DNA of 64,000 nt from CAYLPU01 sp964385635 (GCA_964385635.1 CAYLPU010000013.1:6417-70416), one strand, 5' to 3'; shown: positions 16,282 to 25,313, counted from the first letter of the stretch. Numbers and translations: made by a program. The notes: generated by a model not told the origin, from the sequence alone.

Positions 16282-19128
16282 CTACACCGCGACCGCGGGC
16301 GCACGCTGGCGGGCGCGCAAGCGCACGATGGCCTTGGTGATTTCAGCGGCGACGGCGGGGACCAGCAGCAGCGGCAGGACGACGGTCCATTCCCGTGCCC
16401 CCAGCGGCACCGTGCCGAAGATGGACTGGACGAAGGGGACGTAGATCACGCCGAGCAGCAGGACTATGGAGAGCAGCACGGCATACTGCATGTACTTGTT
16501 GCCAAAGACGCCCAAGTGGAACAGGGAGGCGCGCTCTGAGCGGGCGGTGTAAGCCCGCACCAGTTCTGAGGCCGAAAGTGTGACGAAGGCCATTGTCTGT
16601 GCCAGCGCCCCGCTCGACGGGTCCCAGGCCCAGCCGATGTAGTAAGCAGCCAACACGACCGCGGTGATGGCAACAGTCTGCACGGCCATGCCGACAACCA
16701 TCAGACGGTTGATGATCGGCTCGCGCGCGGGACGTGGCGGCTGCTCCATGATGTCCGGATCGCCTTTCTCCAATCCCAACGCCAGCGCCGGTGCTCCATC
16801 GGTGAGCAGGTTGAGCCATAATAACTGGATGGCGGTCAGCGGCGGTGGCGAACCAGCCAGAGTAGCCAGGAAAATGACCATAATCTCGGCCATGTTGCAC
16901 GAGAGCAGGTAGTACACAAACTTGCGGATGTTGGAGTAGATGATGCGTCCCTGCTCAATGGCCGAGACGATGGAGGCGTAGTTGTCATCGGTGAGCACCA
17001 TGTCTGCTGTCTCCTTGGACACGTCGGTGCCGGTGATGCCCATCGCCACGCCGATAGAGGCACGCTTGAGAGCCGGCGCGTCGTTGACACCATCGCCGGT
17101 CATGGCCACCACGTGATCCCGCGCCTGGAGCGCCTCGACGATGCGCACCTTGTGTTGGGGGGAGACGCGAGCGAAGACGTCCACATCTTCTATGCGCTCA
17201 ACCAGTTGCTCGTCGGAGATGTCGTTCAACTCTGTGCCGGTGATCACCTCGCCGCCGGGCCGTAGCAGGCCGATCTCCTGCGCGACAGCACGGGCAGTGT
17301 CGGGATAGTCGCCGGTGATCATCATGCTGCGGATGCCCGCCTGCCGCGCTTTCTCTATCGCTGGCTTGACTTCCGGTCGAGCCGGGTCTATCATCGCCAT
17401 CAGACCGATCAGCGTCAAGCCTTTCTCAATCTCGTCGGCGTTCGCCTGCTCGGGGAGCCAGTCCAGGTGACGATAGGCCACGGCCAGTACGCGCAGCCCC
17501 TCCCGTCCTAGATCGCGGATGGTATTCTCGATGTGCTGGCGCCGACCTGTCGTGAGCGGCACGTCTGCGCCATCCTCCAGGATACTGTCGCAGAAAGGTA
17601 GCATCACGTCGGGTGCACCCTTGACGTAGGCGACGTATTCGGGACCGTCGCCCTCCCCCGGCTTCTTGTCCTCCAGGCGGTGGATGGTGCTCATGCGTTT
17701 GCGTTCGCTATCGAAGGGCACTTCGGCCACACGGGGCAGCCGTTTTTCGACCTCGTCGCGCCACAGGCCGGCTTTAGCCGCTGCCACCACCAGCGCCCCT
17801 TCCGTCGGGTCACCCACCATGCGATATCGTTGACTGCCTTCCCCTTCCTCATTCCCCCCCGGTGGGGGGGATGAGGGTGGTTCCAGTCGAGCGTCGGAGC
17901 AAAGCAAGCCCCCGGTAAGCAGCGCCATCATTGCGGTGTTATCGCGCGGGTCGGCCGGCTCCCCGTAGTTATCGAACGCGCCCTCGGGCTGATACCCCGC
18001 GCCGCTCACATCCAGCCGCAGGTTCGCCACGTAGAGCCGCACGGCCATCATCTTGTTCTGGGTCAGGGTGCCGGTCTTATCGGAGCAGATGACGGTGGCA
18101 CTGCCGAGCGTCTCCACCGCTGGCAGGCGGCGGATGAGGGCATTGCGCCGCACCATCTCGCGCATTCCCAACGCCAGGCAAATGGTGACGACGGCCGGCA
18201 GCCCCTCCGGGACGGCGGCGATCGCCAGGCTGACCGCGATGATAAACAGGTCCACGAGCTGCTGCCTGGTCTGCACCAGGTAGGGAATCAGCCCCTGGCT
18301 GGAAATGATAGACAAGGCGGTATTCTGGACAATCGCCTCAATGAAGACAAGGCCACAGATGGCCATAGAACCCCAGCCCAGCCAGCGGCCCAGTTGGTCC
18401 AGGCGGCGCTGGAGAGGCGTGGCTTCCTTTTCGTAGGATTGGATCATCTCAGCGATGAGGCCGATCTGTGTCTGCATTCCGGTGGCGGCGACGATGCCTG
18501 CCCCTCGCCCGTAGGTGACCGTGGTGCCCATAAAGGCACTGTTGATCTGATCACCCAGGGGCACGTTCTCCGATAATACCACGTCGGCGATTTTCTCCAC
18601 CGGCATCGATTCGCCTGTGAGCGACGCTTCGTCAATTCTGAGGTTGACGCTCTCGACGAGGCGCAGATCGGCCGGGATGTAGTTACCGGTTCCGATGAAC
18701 ACGATATCGCCCGGCACGAGTTCACGGGCCGGGATGGTGATGCGGTGGCCATCCCGCAGCACGTGTGCATCGGGGGCAGCCATCTTTTTGAGCGCCGCCA
18801 GCGCTTCCTCCGCCTTGCTCTCCTGAACCACGCCCAGCACGGCGTTGAGGACAACGATGGTCATGATCGCGCTGGCCTCTATCACCTCCCCCAGCAGGAG
18901 GGAGATGACAGCGGCGACGATGAGCATAATGACGACGAAATTGTCGAACTGGCCCAGCAGTAACTGCCAGAAGCCGGGCCGGGGCCGCTCGACCAGTTCG
19001 TTGGAGCCATATCGGGTTAGAAAAACCTCGGCTTCGGCGGCCGTGAGCCCGGCCGCCGGGTCGGTTCCCAGAGCCTCGGTCGTTTCCTGAACAGTACGGC
19101 TATGCCACGGAGTTTCCTCTGTAGCCAT
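16282..19128 (-). CDS. cation-translocating P-type ATPase (P2A, Ca2+-ATPase-like)
   Basis: This 948-residue ion pump has the P2A order: N-terminal cation_ATPase_N domain, TM1-2, actuator with LTGESMPVEK, TM3-4 with VPEGLPAVVT, phosphorylation site Asp350 in DKTGTLT, nucleotide domain, hinge GDGVNDAPALK, and six C-terminal helices with LLWLNLLTDGAPALALG. It exports Ca2+ (or Mn2+) from the cytoplasm. The start is ATG 19128, which has AAAGGAG upstream; an ATG at 19257 lacks one. In the nucleotide domain, a Pro/Gly/Glu-rich insert (about residues 416-433) is encoded by an imperfect C7/G7 palindrome at 17847-17872. A flexible loop there would tolerate it. Confidence 0.96.
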   Translation of the reverse strand: MATEETPWHSRTVQETTEALGTDPAAGLTAAEAEVFLTRYGSNELVERPRPGFWQLLLGQFDNFVVIMLIVAAVISLLLGEVIEASAIMTIVVLNAVLGVVQESKAEEALAALKKMAAPDAHVLRDGHRITIPARELVPGDIVFIGTGNYIPADLRLVESVNLRIDEASLTGESMPVEKIADVVLSENVPLGDQINSAFMGTTVTYGRGAGIVAATGMQTQIGLIAEMIQSYEKEATPLQRRLDQLGRWLGWGSMAICGLVFIEAIVQNTALSIISSQGLIPYLVQTRQQLVDLFIIAVSLAIAAVPEGLPAVVTICLALGMREMVRRNALIRRLPAVETLGSATVICSDKTGTLTQNKMMAVRLYVANLRLDVSGAGYQPEGAFDNYGEPADPRDNTAMMALLTGGLLCSDARLEPPSSPPPGGNEEGEGSQRYRMVGDPTEGALVVAAAKAGLWRDEVEKRLPRVAEVPFDSERKRMSTIHRLEDKKPGEGDGPEYVAYVKGAPDVMLPFCDSILEDGADVPLTTGRRQHIENTIRDLGREGLRVLAVAYRHLDWLPEQANADEIEKGLTLIGLMAMIDPARPEVKPAIEKARQAGIRSMMITGDYPDTARAVAQEIGLLRPGGEVITGTELNDISDEQLVERIEDVDVFARVSPQHKVRIVEALQARDHVVAMTGDGVNDAPALKRASIGVAMGITGTDVSKETADMVLTDDNYASIVSAIEQGRIIYSNIRKFVYYLLSCNMAEIMVIFLATLAGSPPPLTAIQLLWLNLLTDGAPALALGLEKGDPDIMEQPPRPAREPIINRLMVVGMAVQTVAITAVVLAAYYIGWAWDPSSGALAQTMAFVTLSASELVRAYTARSERASLFHLGVFGNKYMQYAVLLSIVLLLGVIYVPFVQSIFGTVPLGAREWTVVLPLLLVPAVAAEITKAIVRLRARQRAPAVAV

Positions 19129-19296
19129 GCACTCCTTTGTTATGGTGGTCAAAATATCAGCGCGGGCTTTACCCGCACTACCGGTCGCCACACAGTATAA
19201 CGAGAAACGCGCCAGTGTCAAGCACTGGATCTTGAACAAGTCCGTCGCACGTTTCACACATCACGCATCACAACCCGACTTGCCATTCGTCGCTCG

Positions 19297-20277
19297 TCAC
19301 TGTATCCCCCACCAATACATATCCGCTAGTTTCTGGTGTTCCTCCCGCAGCCGCACGTAACTCTCGTACCGATGCTGGCTCACCCGTCGCTCCTCCACCG
19401 CCTGCATGACCGCGCAGCCTGGCTCTACGGTGTGAGTGCAGTCGGAGAACTTGCAGTGGGCTACCAGCGGGGCGATGTCGGGGAAGTAGGCGTCTAACTC
19501 CTCCGGGTCCACGTCGAACAGGGCCAGGGCGCGGATGCCAGGTGTGTCGGCCACCCATCCGCCCGCGTCCAGCGGGACGAGTTGCGGCACGACGGTGGTA
19601 TGGCGGCCCTTGCGGGTGGCCCGGCTCACGTCCTGCACCCGTAGCCCCAGGCCAGGCTGTATCGCGTTGAGCAGGCTGGTCTTGCCCGCGCCGGATGGGC
19701 CCACGAGCGCCGAAAGTTTCCCCTGCAGCGTGTCGCGTAGTTCGTCCACTCCCTCACCGGTGACAGCGCTGGTGTAGAGCACCGGGTAGCCGATCTCCTG
19801 GTAAATACCGAAGAGCGTTCGTGCTTTCTGGGAACCCGCCAGGTCAATCTTGTTGACGCACACGACGGCAGGGATATGCTGTATCTCGGTTCCCACCAGC
19901 AACCGGTCGAGCATACGTAGATTTGGGGGAGGTTCCGCGCAGGAGAAGACAAAGATCGCCTGATCGGGGTTAGCGACGATGACCTGCTCCCGTTCGGCCA
20001 GGTAGCCATCCCGATCCCAGCGACGGGAGCCGCGCCCACGAGGTAGCGGGGCCAGCCGCGCCAGCGCCCGTTCCCGCGCGGCGATCTCTTCGATCATCCC
20101 GCTGCCGTCTTCGGCCAGGCTGATGCGCACCCGGTCTCCGACTGCCACCAGGTCGGTGTCGCGCCGCTTCTGCTTGAGCCGCCCCCGCACCTGGCAGACA
20201 AAATCACCGGCATCGGTGTGAATGGTGAAAAAACCACTCTGTGCCTTGATGATCAGGCCGTCGAGCAGATCAGGCAT
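19297..20277 (-). CDS. rsgA: ribosome small subunit-dependent GTPase A
   Basis: This 326-residue protein helps late 30S subunit maturation. It has an N-terminal OB domain (about 1-75), then a circularly permuted GTPase in which G4 (CVNKIDLAG) precedes G1 (GPSGAGKTS) and G3 (DTPGIR), and a zinc knuckle with CKFSDCTHTVEPGCAV and a downstream His. The order and the C-terminal zinc site are diagnostic of RsgA (YjeQ). Length is normal. The start is ATG 20277. It lies 168 bp upstream of the P-type ATPase on the same strand. A small inverted-repeat element lies beyond its 5' side. Confidence 0.96.
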   Translation of the reverse strand: MPDLLDGLIIKAQSGFFTIHTDAGDFVCQVRGRLKQKRRDTDLVAVGDRVRISLAEDGSGMIEEIAARERALARLAPLPRGRGSRRWDRDGYLAEREQVIVANPDQAIFVFSCAEPPPNLRMLDRLLVGTEIQHIPAVVCVNKIDLAGSQKARTLFGIYQEIGYPVLYTSAVTGEGVDELRDTLQGKLSALVGPSGAGKTSLLNAIQPGLGLRVQDVSRATRKGRHTTVVPQLVPLDAGGWVADTPGIRALALFDVDPEELDAYFPDIAPLVAHCKFSDCTHTVEPGCAVMQAVEERRVSQHRYESYVRLREEHQKLADMYWWGIQ

Positions 20278-20404
20278 TGAATCTACGATTCACGTTTCAC
20301 GTGCCCCTTGTGGAAACTGTCACCGCTCACCACGCCGCCCCCTGCGAGACTGAAGTGCGCTCAGTATAACCGCATCTGGCTCTTCTGTCAATAAATGTCT
20401 CTTG

Positions 20405-20512
20405 GTGTCTTCTCAAAAAGTTGGGGCGAAAGTAGGTCGGATTTGCTATCCGACCCTGTGGCGGTTAGCAAAACCGCCCTACGCTGCCCTTGCCCCAAGA
20501 TATTGAGAAGAT
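20405..20512. mobile_element. MITE-like element with 10-bp target duplication
   Basis: This is a 108-bp non-coding element. Its ends carry imperfect inverted repeats of about 20 bp (20408-20427 against 20492-20511, 16 of 20 matching), and inside are two hairpins (GGTCGGAT/ATCCGACC at 20435-20455 and GGCGGTT/AACCGCC at 20460-20478). Immediately outside are perfect 10-bp direct repeats ATGTCTCTTG (20395-20404 and 20513-20522), which read as a target-site duplication. It has no transposase, so it would be moved by an element elsewhere. It lies between rsgA and a glycosidase gene, just ahead of that gene's promoter. Confidence 0.6.
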
Positions 20513-20528
20513 ATGTCTCTTGCCTGGG

Positions 20529-20556
20529 TTGACAACTTGGCGCTTGCAGTTACAAT
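20529..20556 (+). promoter_or_regulatory. promoter of the clan-A glycosidase lipoprotein gene
   Basis: TTGACA (20529-20534), a 16-bp spacer and TACAAT (20551-20556) lie just 9 bp ahead of the ATG at 20566, so the message would be leaderless or nearly so. The MITE-like element ends 16 bp upstream of the -35 box. Confidence 0.6.
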
Positions 20557-20565
20557 GGATCAACG

Positions 20566-21855
20566 ATGCAGACCTTGTTCCGCAACAGCCTGAGATGGGT
20601 CGCCTACGTCGCATTGTTATCCATCGCACTAGCCGGCTGTCTCAGACGTCCAGTTCCTACCCCCGGCCCAACTTCATCGCCCTACCCGACGCCGTACGCC
20701 ATCTACCTGCCAGGCATCGGCAGAGGCGGGGTCACCCCGCCCCTACGCGCTACCGCCACGCCTCCCCCAACGGTACTTGCGCTGACCAAACAACCCCCCT
20801 CCAGCCCCACACCGCTACCGCCCCCGGTCCCTAAACCCGGCTACGGTGTGCAAGTGCACCTCTTCGCAGGCGATATGATGGAGACCCTGCGCTGGGCGCA
20901 AGGATTGGGCGTCGGGTGGGTCAAGCAACAGGTGGAATGGCACGCCATTGAGCACGGGCCAGACAACTTCGAGTGGGAACCGCTGGACCGCGCCGTGGAA
21001 GCGTGCAACGGCTTTGGCTTCAAACTGCTGCTCAGCGTGGCCCACGCCCCCGACTGGACCCGCGCTTCCGAACTGGAAAGCGGCCCCCCGGCCGACTACG
21101 CTGAATTTGGCCGCTTCATGGGACAACTGGCGACCCGCTACCGGGGCCGTGTGGCGGCCTACGAACTATGGAACGAGCCCAACCTGGCCCGCGAGTGGCG
21201 GGGCGATCGCCTGGACCCGGCCCGCTTCGTCGCGCTAGTCGCCGCAGGGGCCGCGGGCGTGCGGGCCGCCGACCCGGACGGGCTGGTCATCAGCGGCGCA
21301 CCGGCCGTCACCGGTATCAACGATGGCGTGGAAGCGATTGACGATCGCATCTTCCTGCGCGGGATGTATGAGGCTGGTGTCGCCCAGTGGGTGGACGGCA
21401 TCGGCGCTCACCCCTACGGATTCGCCAACCCGCCAGACGAGAGTTGGCAGGATACCAGGCACGTTGCCTCCAGTCACAACAGCCACCCCAGTTTCTTCTT
21501 CCGTGACACACTGGAGGATTACCACGCCATCATGCTCGCTTTCGGCGACACCGAACATCAGATCTGGATTACCGAATTCGGCTGGTCTTCGACTGAGGAG
21601 ATGGGGCAGATGGACACGACCGGCTGGGAGTACGCGCGGGAGGTCAGCGAGGCCCAACAGTCAGACTACGTCGTGCGCGCCTTTCGGATGGGGGACGAGC
21701 GGCTGTGGGTGGGGCCGATGTTTCTGTGGAACCTGAACCTGGCGGCTATCTGGGGACCAGGAGACCCAGTCTCCGCCTATAGCCTGCTGCGACCCGATGG
21801 CTCCTACCGCCCGGCCTACATCGGACTGCGCCTGGCAGAGCCGCTAGGACAGTAG
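20566..21855 (+). CDS. secreted lipoprotein with clan GH-A glycoside hydrolase domain
   Basis: This 429-residue protein has a lipoprotein signal peptide ending in LAGC (about residues 22-25) and a Pro/Thr-rich linker to about residue 90. A TIM-barrel glycosidase domain then begins at GYGVQVHLF. The acid/base is Glu204 in ELWNEPN and the nucleophile Glu337 in WITEFGWSS, the clan-A pair. Distant GH5/GH39-like membership is likely, but the family and substrate are unclear. It would act at the cell surface on a beta-glycan. The linker contains a palindromic repeat read as GRGGVTPPL (20725-20741), a typical intergenic palindrome caught inside a gene. It is convergent with the PBP gene. Confidence 0.85.
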   Translation: MQTLFRNSLRWVAYVALLSIALAGCLRRPVPTPGPTSSPYPTPYAIYLPGIGRGGVTPPLRATATPPPTVLALTKQPPSSPTPLPPPVPKPGYGVQVHLFAGDMMETLRWAQGLGVGWVKQQVEWHAIEHGPDNFEWEPLDRAVEACNGFGFKLLLSVAHAPDWTRASELESGPPADYAEFGRFMGQLATRYRGRVAAYELWNEPNLAREWRGDRLDPARFVALVAAGAAGVRAADPDGLVISGAPAVTGINDGVEAIDDRIFLRGMYEAGVAQWVDGIGAHPYGFANPPDESWQDTRHVASSHNSHPSFFFRDTLEDYHAIMLAFGDTEHQIWITEFGWSSTEEMGQMDTTGWEYAREVSEAQQSDYVVRAFRMGDERLWVGPMFLWNLNLAAIWGPGDPVSAYSLLRPDGSYRPAYIGLRLAEPLGQ

Positions 21856-21909
21856 GAATCTATCCTACGCGGAGTCTATTATAGCATCACAGCCAGTAGG
21901 CGCAAAAAC

Positions 21910-24156
21910 TCACGGCTGCGGCGTGGGCGTGGGCGTGGGCGGCACGTACCCCTCCTCCGCCTGGGGTGGCAGCGGGGAAATAGGCAGGCCGTAGTAGGCT
22001 TCCACGACCTGGCGTACCAACGGCGCGGCCACGCTTGAGCCCTCACCCGCGTTCTCCACTAGCACGACGATGGCGATCTCCGGGCTATCGGCCGGGGCGT
22101 AGGCGGCAAACCAGGAATGGGGAATGGTGTCTGGCCCGCCGACCTCGGCCGTGCCAGTCTTGCCAGCGACGGGGATGCTCAACCCGGCGAAACGATGAGG
22201 CGCGGTCCCGATGCTCTTGGTCGTCACACCCAGCAGTGCCTCCTGAATGGCCGTCAGGTGCTCCGGGCTGATCGGAAGCGTGCCGACAGCCTGGGGCTGG
22301 GTCACCTGCTCAGGCTGCGTGTCTCCAGCCGGGCTGATACGCTCGATGATGTAGGGGCGGTAGAGCGTGCCGCCGTTGGCCACCGCCGCTATCATGCGCG
22401 CCACCTGCAGCGGCGTCACCAGCAAATACCCCTGCCCGATGGAAATGTTGATCGTGTCTCCCACCCACCAGGCTTCGTCGACAGTGTCGGCCTTCCAGGT
22501 GGGATCGGGCATCAGCCCCCCCTCCTCGAGCACCCCTTCCAGCCCTGTCGGCTCACCGAACCCGAAGCCCCGCCCGAAGCGGGGGAGCACATCTGGCCCC
22601 ACCCCGTCGAGCGTCTGCCCCACGGCGTAAAACACGACGTCACACGATGCCGTCAGGCCGTCTTTGAGGCTGATTTCGCCGTGCCCATCCGTTTTCCAGC
22701 AACCCTTGCGGGACGCCGGCCCCAACCCCTCCCAGTAACCGGGGCAGTGGAAGATGGTATGATCCGGGTCCATCCCCGCTTCCTCCATTGCCGCCGCTAT
22801 CGTGATAATCTTGAAGACAGAGGCGAGGGGATAGGTACCCTGGGTGGCGCGGTTGAAGAGCGGGCGGCGGGGGTCGGACAGAATCTGGGAGCGACCCATC
22901 ACGCCGGCCGGTCCGACGAAGATGTTGGAGTCGAAGCCAGGGCCGCTGACCAGCGCCCGCACAGCGCCGCTATGTACGTCGAGCACGACGATAGCGCCCT
23001 TGCGACCGCCCAGGATCTGCTGCACCTGCTCCTGGAAGCCGCGGTCGAACGTGGTATAGATGGCACGGCTGGGTGTGGCAGACTGCTCTGCCACCGTGGC
23101 GACCTTTTCCCCTGCCGAGGTAACGACGGTAAGCGTGCCCCCGTGCCGGCCGGCGAGGATCTCCTCTCCCTGGGCTTCCAGCCCCGACACGCCCACCCAC
23201 TCGTCGCCCCGGTAGCCCTGGGCGCGGTAGGTCTCCAGTCGCTCGGCCGGCACGGGGGCCACCCAGCCGATAACGTGCGGCGCTCCACTGCCGTGGGGAT
23301 AGATGCGCCCATCCTTCTCGTCCCGATAGATGCCGGGGATGGAGGCCAACAGGTCGTTGTGGTCCACGCTGACCTCAGCGGGGATGTCGGCGACAGGCAC
23401 CTTCCATTCGGCGGGAGCGCCGGCGTACCGGCTGCGTAGCTCATCCGGGGACAGCCCTGTGACCAGTACCAACGCCGCCAGGAGTGCGTTCTCATCCTCA
23501 ATCTGGCCGGGGATGACGCCAATGGTGACGATGATGCCTTCGGTCGCCAGGCCCAGTCCAGCGCGGTCGTAGATGTTGGCGCGGACGGGGGTAGTGTACT
23601 CCATGCGGAAGTAATGCCCGTCCGCCAACTGTGGCCAGATCAGTCCCGCGTCCCAGGCCACCCACCATTGCCCCTCGTGCAAACTGAGCGACATAACTGT
23701 GTCGGTGATCAACGTGCCCACCAGCGCGGTGTCCAACCCCAGCCGGAAGGAGACGTAGGCATGCTCCCCCTCCTCCAGTGTGGACTGGAGGCGCGTGGTG
23801 ACAGTGATCACGGTACCATTGGCCATAGCACCCTGGTAACGCTGGGCGAAACTCTCGGCGTCCATACCAGCCCGGACAGCAGGGGAGAGGCGGGCGTACA
23901 TCGTCGCGTAGTCGCCCATCTGCCAGGCGTCCAGGAAAGCGGTGGCGGTCGCGTCGGGAGAGGGCGGCAGGGGGGTGTTGGTTGGTTGGATGGTTGGAGG
24001 GATGGTTGGTTGGTTAGTTGGTCTGATGGGCGGGGGACTGCTGCAGCCCGCCAGTAGGAGCACGGTCAGGATAACGGATTGTAGATAACGGACTATGGAT
24101 TGCGGATAACGGATTGCAGATAACGGATTTGGTTTTCGAAACTTGTTATTCGTCAT
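21910..24156 (-). CDS. penicillin-binding transpeptidase lipoprotein (class B, MecA-N-like)
   Basis: This 748-residue lipoprotein (lipobox LLAGCSS, Cys about 38) has a Pro/Thr linker (about 44-66), an NTF2-like MecA_N domain (about 68-180), a PBP dimerisation domain (about 190-350) and a transpeptidase domain (about 385-735). The active site shows SxxK with Ser446 in LASVFK and KTG with Lys666 in AGKTGTAEV. The usual SxN is S504-C-D, with Asn replaced by Asp. It would crosslink peptidoglycan outside the membrane. The first 70 residues are encoded by simple-sequence repeats (23980-24156), and the start at 24156 lies within a heptamer array shared with the end of maf, so the true start may vary. 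Confidence 0.9.
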   Translation of the reverse strand: MTNNKFRKPNPLSAIRYPQSIVRYLQSVILTVLLLAGCSSPPPIRPTNQPTIPPTIQPTNTPLPPSPDATATAFLDAWQMGDYATMYARLSPAVRAGMDAESFAQRYQGAMANGTVITVTTRLQSTLEEGEHAYVSFRLGLDTALVGTLITDTVMSLSLHEGQWWVAWDAGLIWPQLADGHYFRMEYTTPVRANIYDRAGLGLATEGIIVTIGVIPGQIEDENALLAALVLVTGLSPDELRSRYAGAPAEWKVPVADIPAEVSVDHNDLLASIPGIYRDEKDGRIYPHGSGAPHVIGWVAPVPAERLETYRAQGYRGDEWVGVSGLEAQGEEILAGRHGGTLTVVTSAGEKVATVAEQSATPSRAIYTTFDRGFQEQVQQILGGRKGAIVVLDVHSGAVRALVSGPGFDSNIFVGPAGVMGRSQILSDPRRPLFNRATQGTYPLASVFKIITIAAAMEEAGMDPDHTIFHCPGYWEGLGPASRKGCWKTDGHGEISLKDGLTASCDVVFYAVGQTLDGVGPDVLPRFGRGFGFGEPTGLEGVLEEGGLMPDPTWKADTVDEAWWVGDTINISIGQGYLLVTPLQVARMIAAVANGGTLYRPYIIERISPAGDTQPEQVTQPQAVGTLPISPEHLTAIQEALLGVTTKSIGTAPHRFAGLSIPVAGKTGTAEVGGPDTIPHSWFAAYAPADSPEIAIVVLVENAGEGSSVAAPLVRQVVEAYYGLPISPLPPQAEEGYVPPTPTPTPQP

Positions 24157-24190
24157 TCGTCATTCGTCATTCGTCATTCGTCATTGGTCA
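23980..24190. repeat. three adjacent simple-sequence repeat tracts at the PBP start
   Basis: A GGTTGGTT/GGATGG tract (about 23980-24030) encodes the PTNQPT-like linker. A GATAACGGATT tract with four main copies (24069-24130) encodes the stretch around the signal peptide. A heptamer tract of TCATTCG (about 24147-24190, roughly six copies) spans the PBP start codon and the maf stop codon. On the coding strand the heptamer reads TGACGAA, giving repeated ATGA overlaps. Copy changes would alter the spacing and possibly the frame. Confidence 0.75.
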
Positions 24191-24845
24191 TGTGGACTGT
24201 GCAGCGGTGGCCGGTGTTGGCCTGGCAGGCAACGGGCACGTCGCGGGGCGGCTCGACTCCCCAGGCGCGCAGGTAGCGGGTAAGATGGCAGAGGGGAAGC
24301 CCCATCACGTTGGCGTAACAACCCTGTACCTCGGCAACAGGATGAAAGCCGGGATGCTGGATAGCGTAAGCGCCGGCCTTGTCCAAAGGGTCGCCACTGG
24401 CGACGTAAGCGGCGATTTCAGCGTCGCTGTAGGCGCGCATCGCCAGCCGGGTTTCGGCTACGTCGGTCAATGCGTGGCCGGTGGCTGTCTCCAGCAGGGT
24501 GACGGCGCTATATACGGCGTGGTGTCGCCCACGCAGGCGGCGCAGCATCGTGGTCGCCTCGGCCGCGTCGCGCGGCTTGCCCAGGAGTGCACCGTCCAGC
24601 GCGACGACAGTATCACAGGTGATGACGATCGTTTCGGCACATGCGGCGCCTCTTCGGCCTCGCTCAGAGCAGGCGGCGCGGGCCTTGGCCTGGCTCAGCC
24701 GGGTGACCAGCGCGGCTGGCGGCTCACCCGACCGGGGGACCTCGGCCACGTTCGCCACGGTGACCTCGAAGGGCAGCCCCAGCAGCGCCAGCAATTCGCG
24801 GCGGCGAGGGGATTGGGAAGCCAGCAGCAGGCGCGGCTCGCTCAT
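24174..24845 (-). CDS. maf: Maf family nucleoside-triphosphate pyrophosphatase
   Basis: This 223-residue enzyme of the Maf/YhdE family hydrolyses non-canonical or modified nucleotides (such as dTTP, UTP or m7GTP) to monophosphates. Its N-terminus LLLASQSPRRRELLALLG is the family signature. The acidic site ITCDTVVALDG, the region HHAVYSAVTLLE, YVASGDPLDKAGAYAIQ and the C-terminal GCYANVMGLPL are all typical. The start is ATG 24845 (MSEPRLL); a longer reading from 24911 adds 22 unrelated residues. There is no clear ribosome site. Its last codons (HMTNDE) fall in the heptamer repeat, 17 bp before the PBP start, so the C-terminal tail has been written by the repeat. Confidence 0.94.
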   Translation of the reverse strand: MSEPRLLLASQSPRRRELLALLGLPFEVTVANVAEVPRSGEPPAALVTRLSQAKARAACSERGRRGAACAETIVITCDTVVALDGALLGKPRDAAEATTMLRRLRGRHHAVYSAVTLLETATGHALTDVAETRLAMRAYSDAEIAAYVASGDPLDKAGAYAIQHPGFHPVAEVQGCYANVMGLPLCHLTRYLRAWGVEPPRDVPVACQANTGHRCTVHMTNDE

Positions 24846-24923
24846 AGTGAACGCTATTGTAACATACGTGGTGCAATTGTAAAGAGCCGTCAGATGGACC
24901 TGGACATCCACACGCGGGACCGG

Positions 24924-25238
24924 CTATCTCATAGAGGCCAGTGCCTCCTCCAGGCGGCTGAGGGCCGCCCTGAGAGTGACGGCAAAGTCGGCCGGCAGCG
25001 GGAGCCCTTCCTGCGCTGCCCTCTTGAGTGGGTCTTCAATCTCACGGGCCAGGGCGGTCAATTCATCGTAGCCCATCGTGTCCGAGTCGCCCTTGAGCGT
25101 GTGGGCGGCACGATAGGCTGCCTCTGTCCCCCCGGGATCGAGGCCACCGGCTTCGAGCCGTGCCAGTTGCCGTTGCAATTCCTCCAGGCACTGTCCTGCT
25201 TCTGTGACGTAAATCGTCTGATAGGCTGATAGATCCAT
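24924..25238 (-). CDS. Hpt (histidine phosphotransfer) domain protein
   Basis: This 104-residue all-helical phosphotransfer protein has the phospho-accepting His46 in AAHTLKGDSDTMG. It would relay phosphate between a hybrid kinase and a response regulator. It lies directly downstream of the giant hybrid kinase on the same strand, separated by 75 bp that contain a strong hairpin (25269-25297). The kinase ends in two receiver domains and has no Hpt of its own, so this protein is the natural next step in the relay. The partner is inferred from position. Confidence 0.9.
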   Translation of the reverse strand: MDLSAYQTIYVTEAGQCLEELQRQLARLEAGGLDPGGTEAAYRAAHTLKGDSDTMGYDELTALAREIEDPLKRAAQEGLPLPADFAVTLRAALSRLEEALASMR

Positions 25239-25268
25239 CGTACAACACCTTCACTGATATGGGGGGCG

Positions 25269-25297
25269 GTAGGGGCGAGTCTCAGACTCGCCCCTAC
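25269..25297. terminator. 14-bp perfect hairpin between the kinase and Hpt genes
   Basis: GTAGGGGCGAGTCT (25269-25282) and its exact complement (25284-25297) are separated by one base. It follows the kinase gene stop on the minus strand and could act as a terminator or mRNA-stabilising end. The GTAGGGGCG edge resembles dispersed palindromes of this genome type, one of which lies in the glycosidase linker. Confidence 0.5.
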
Positions 25298-25313
25298 TCC
25301 TGCTATAATTATT

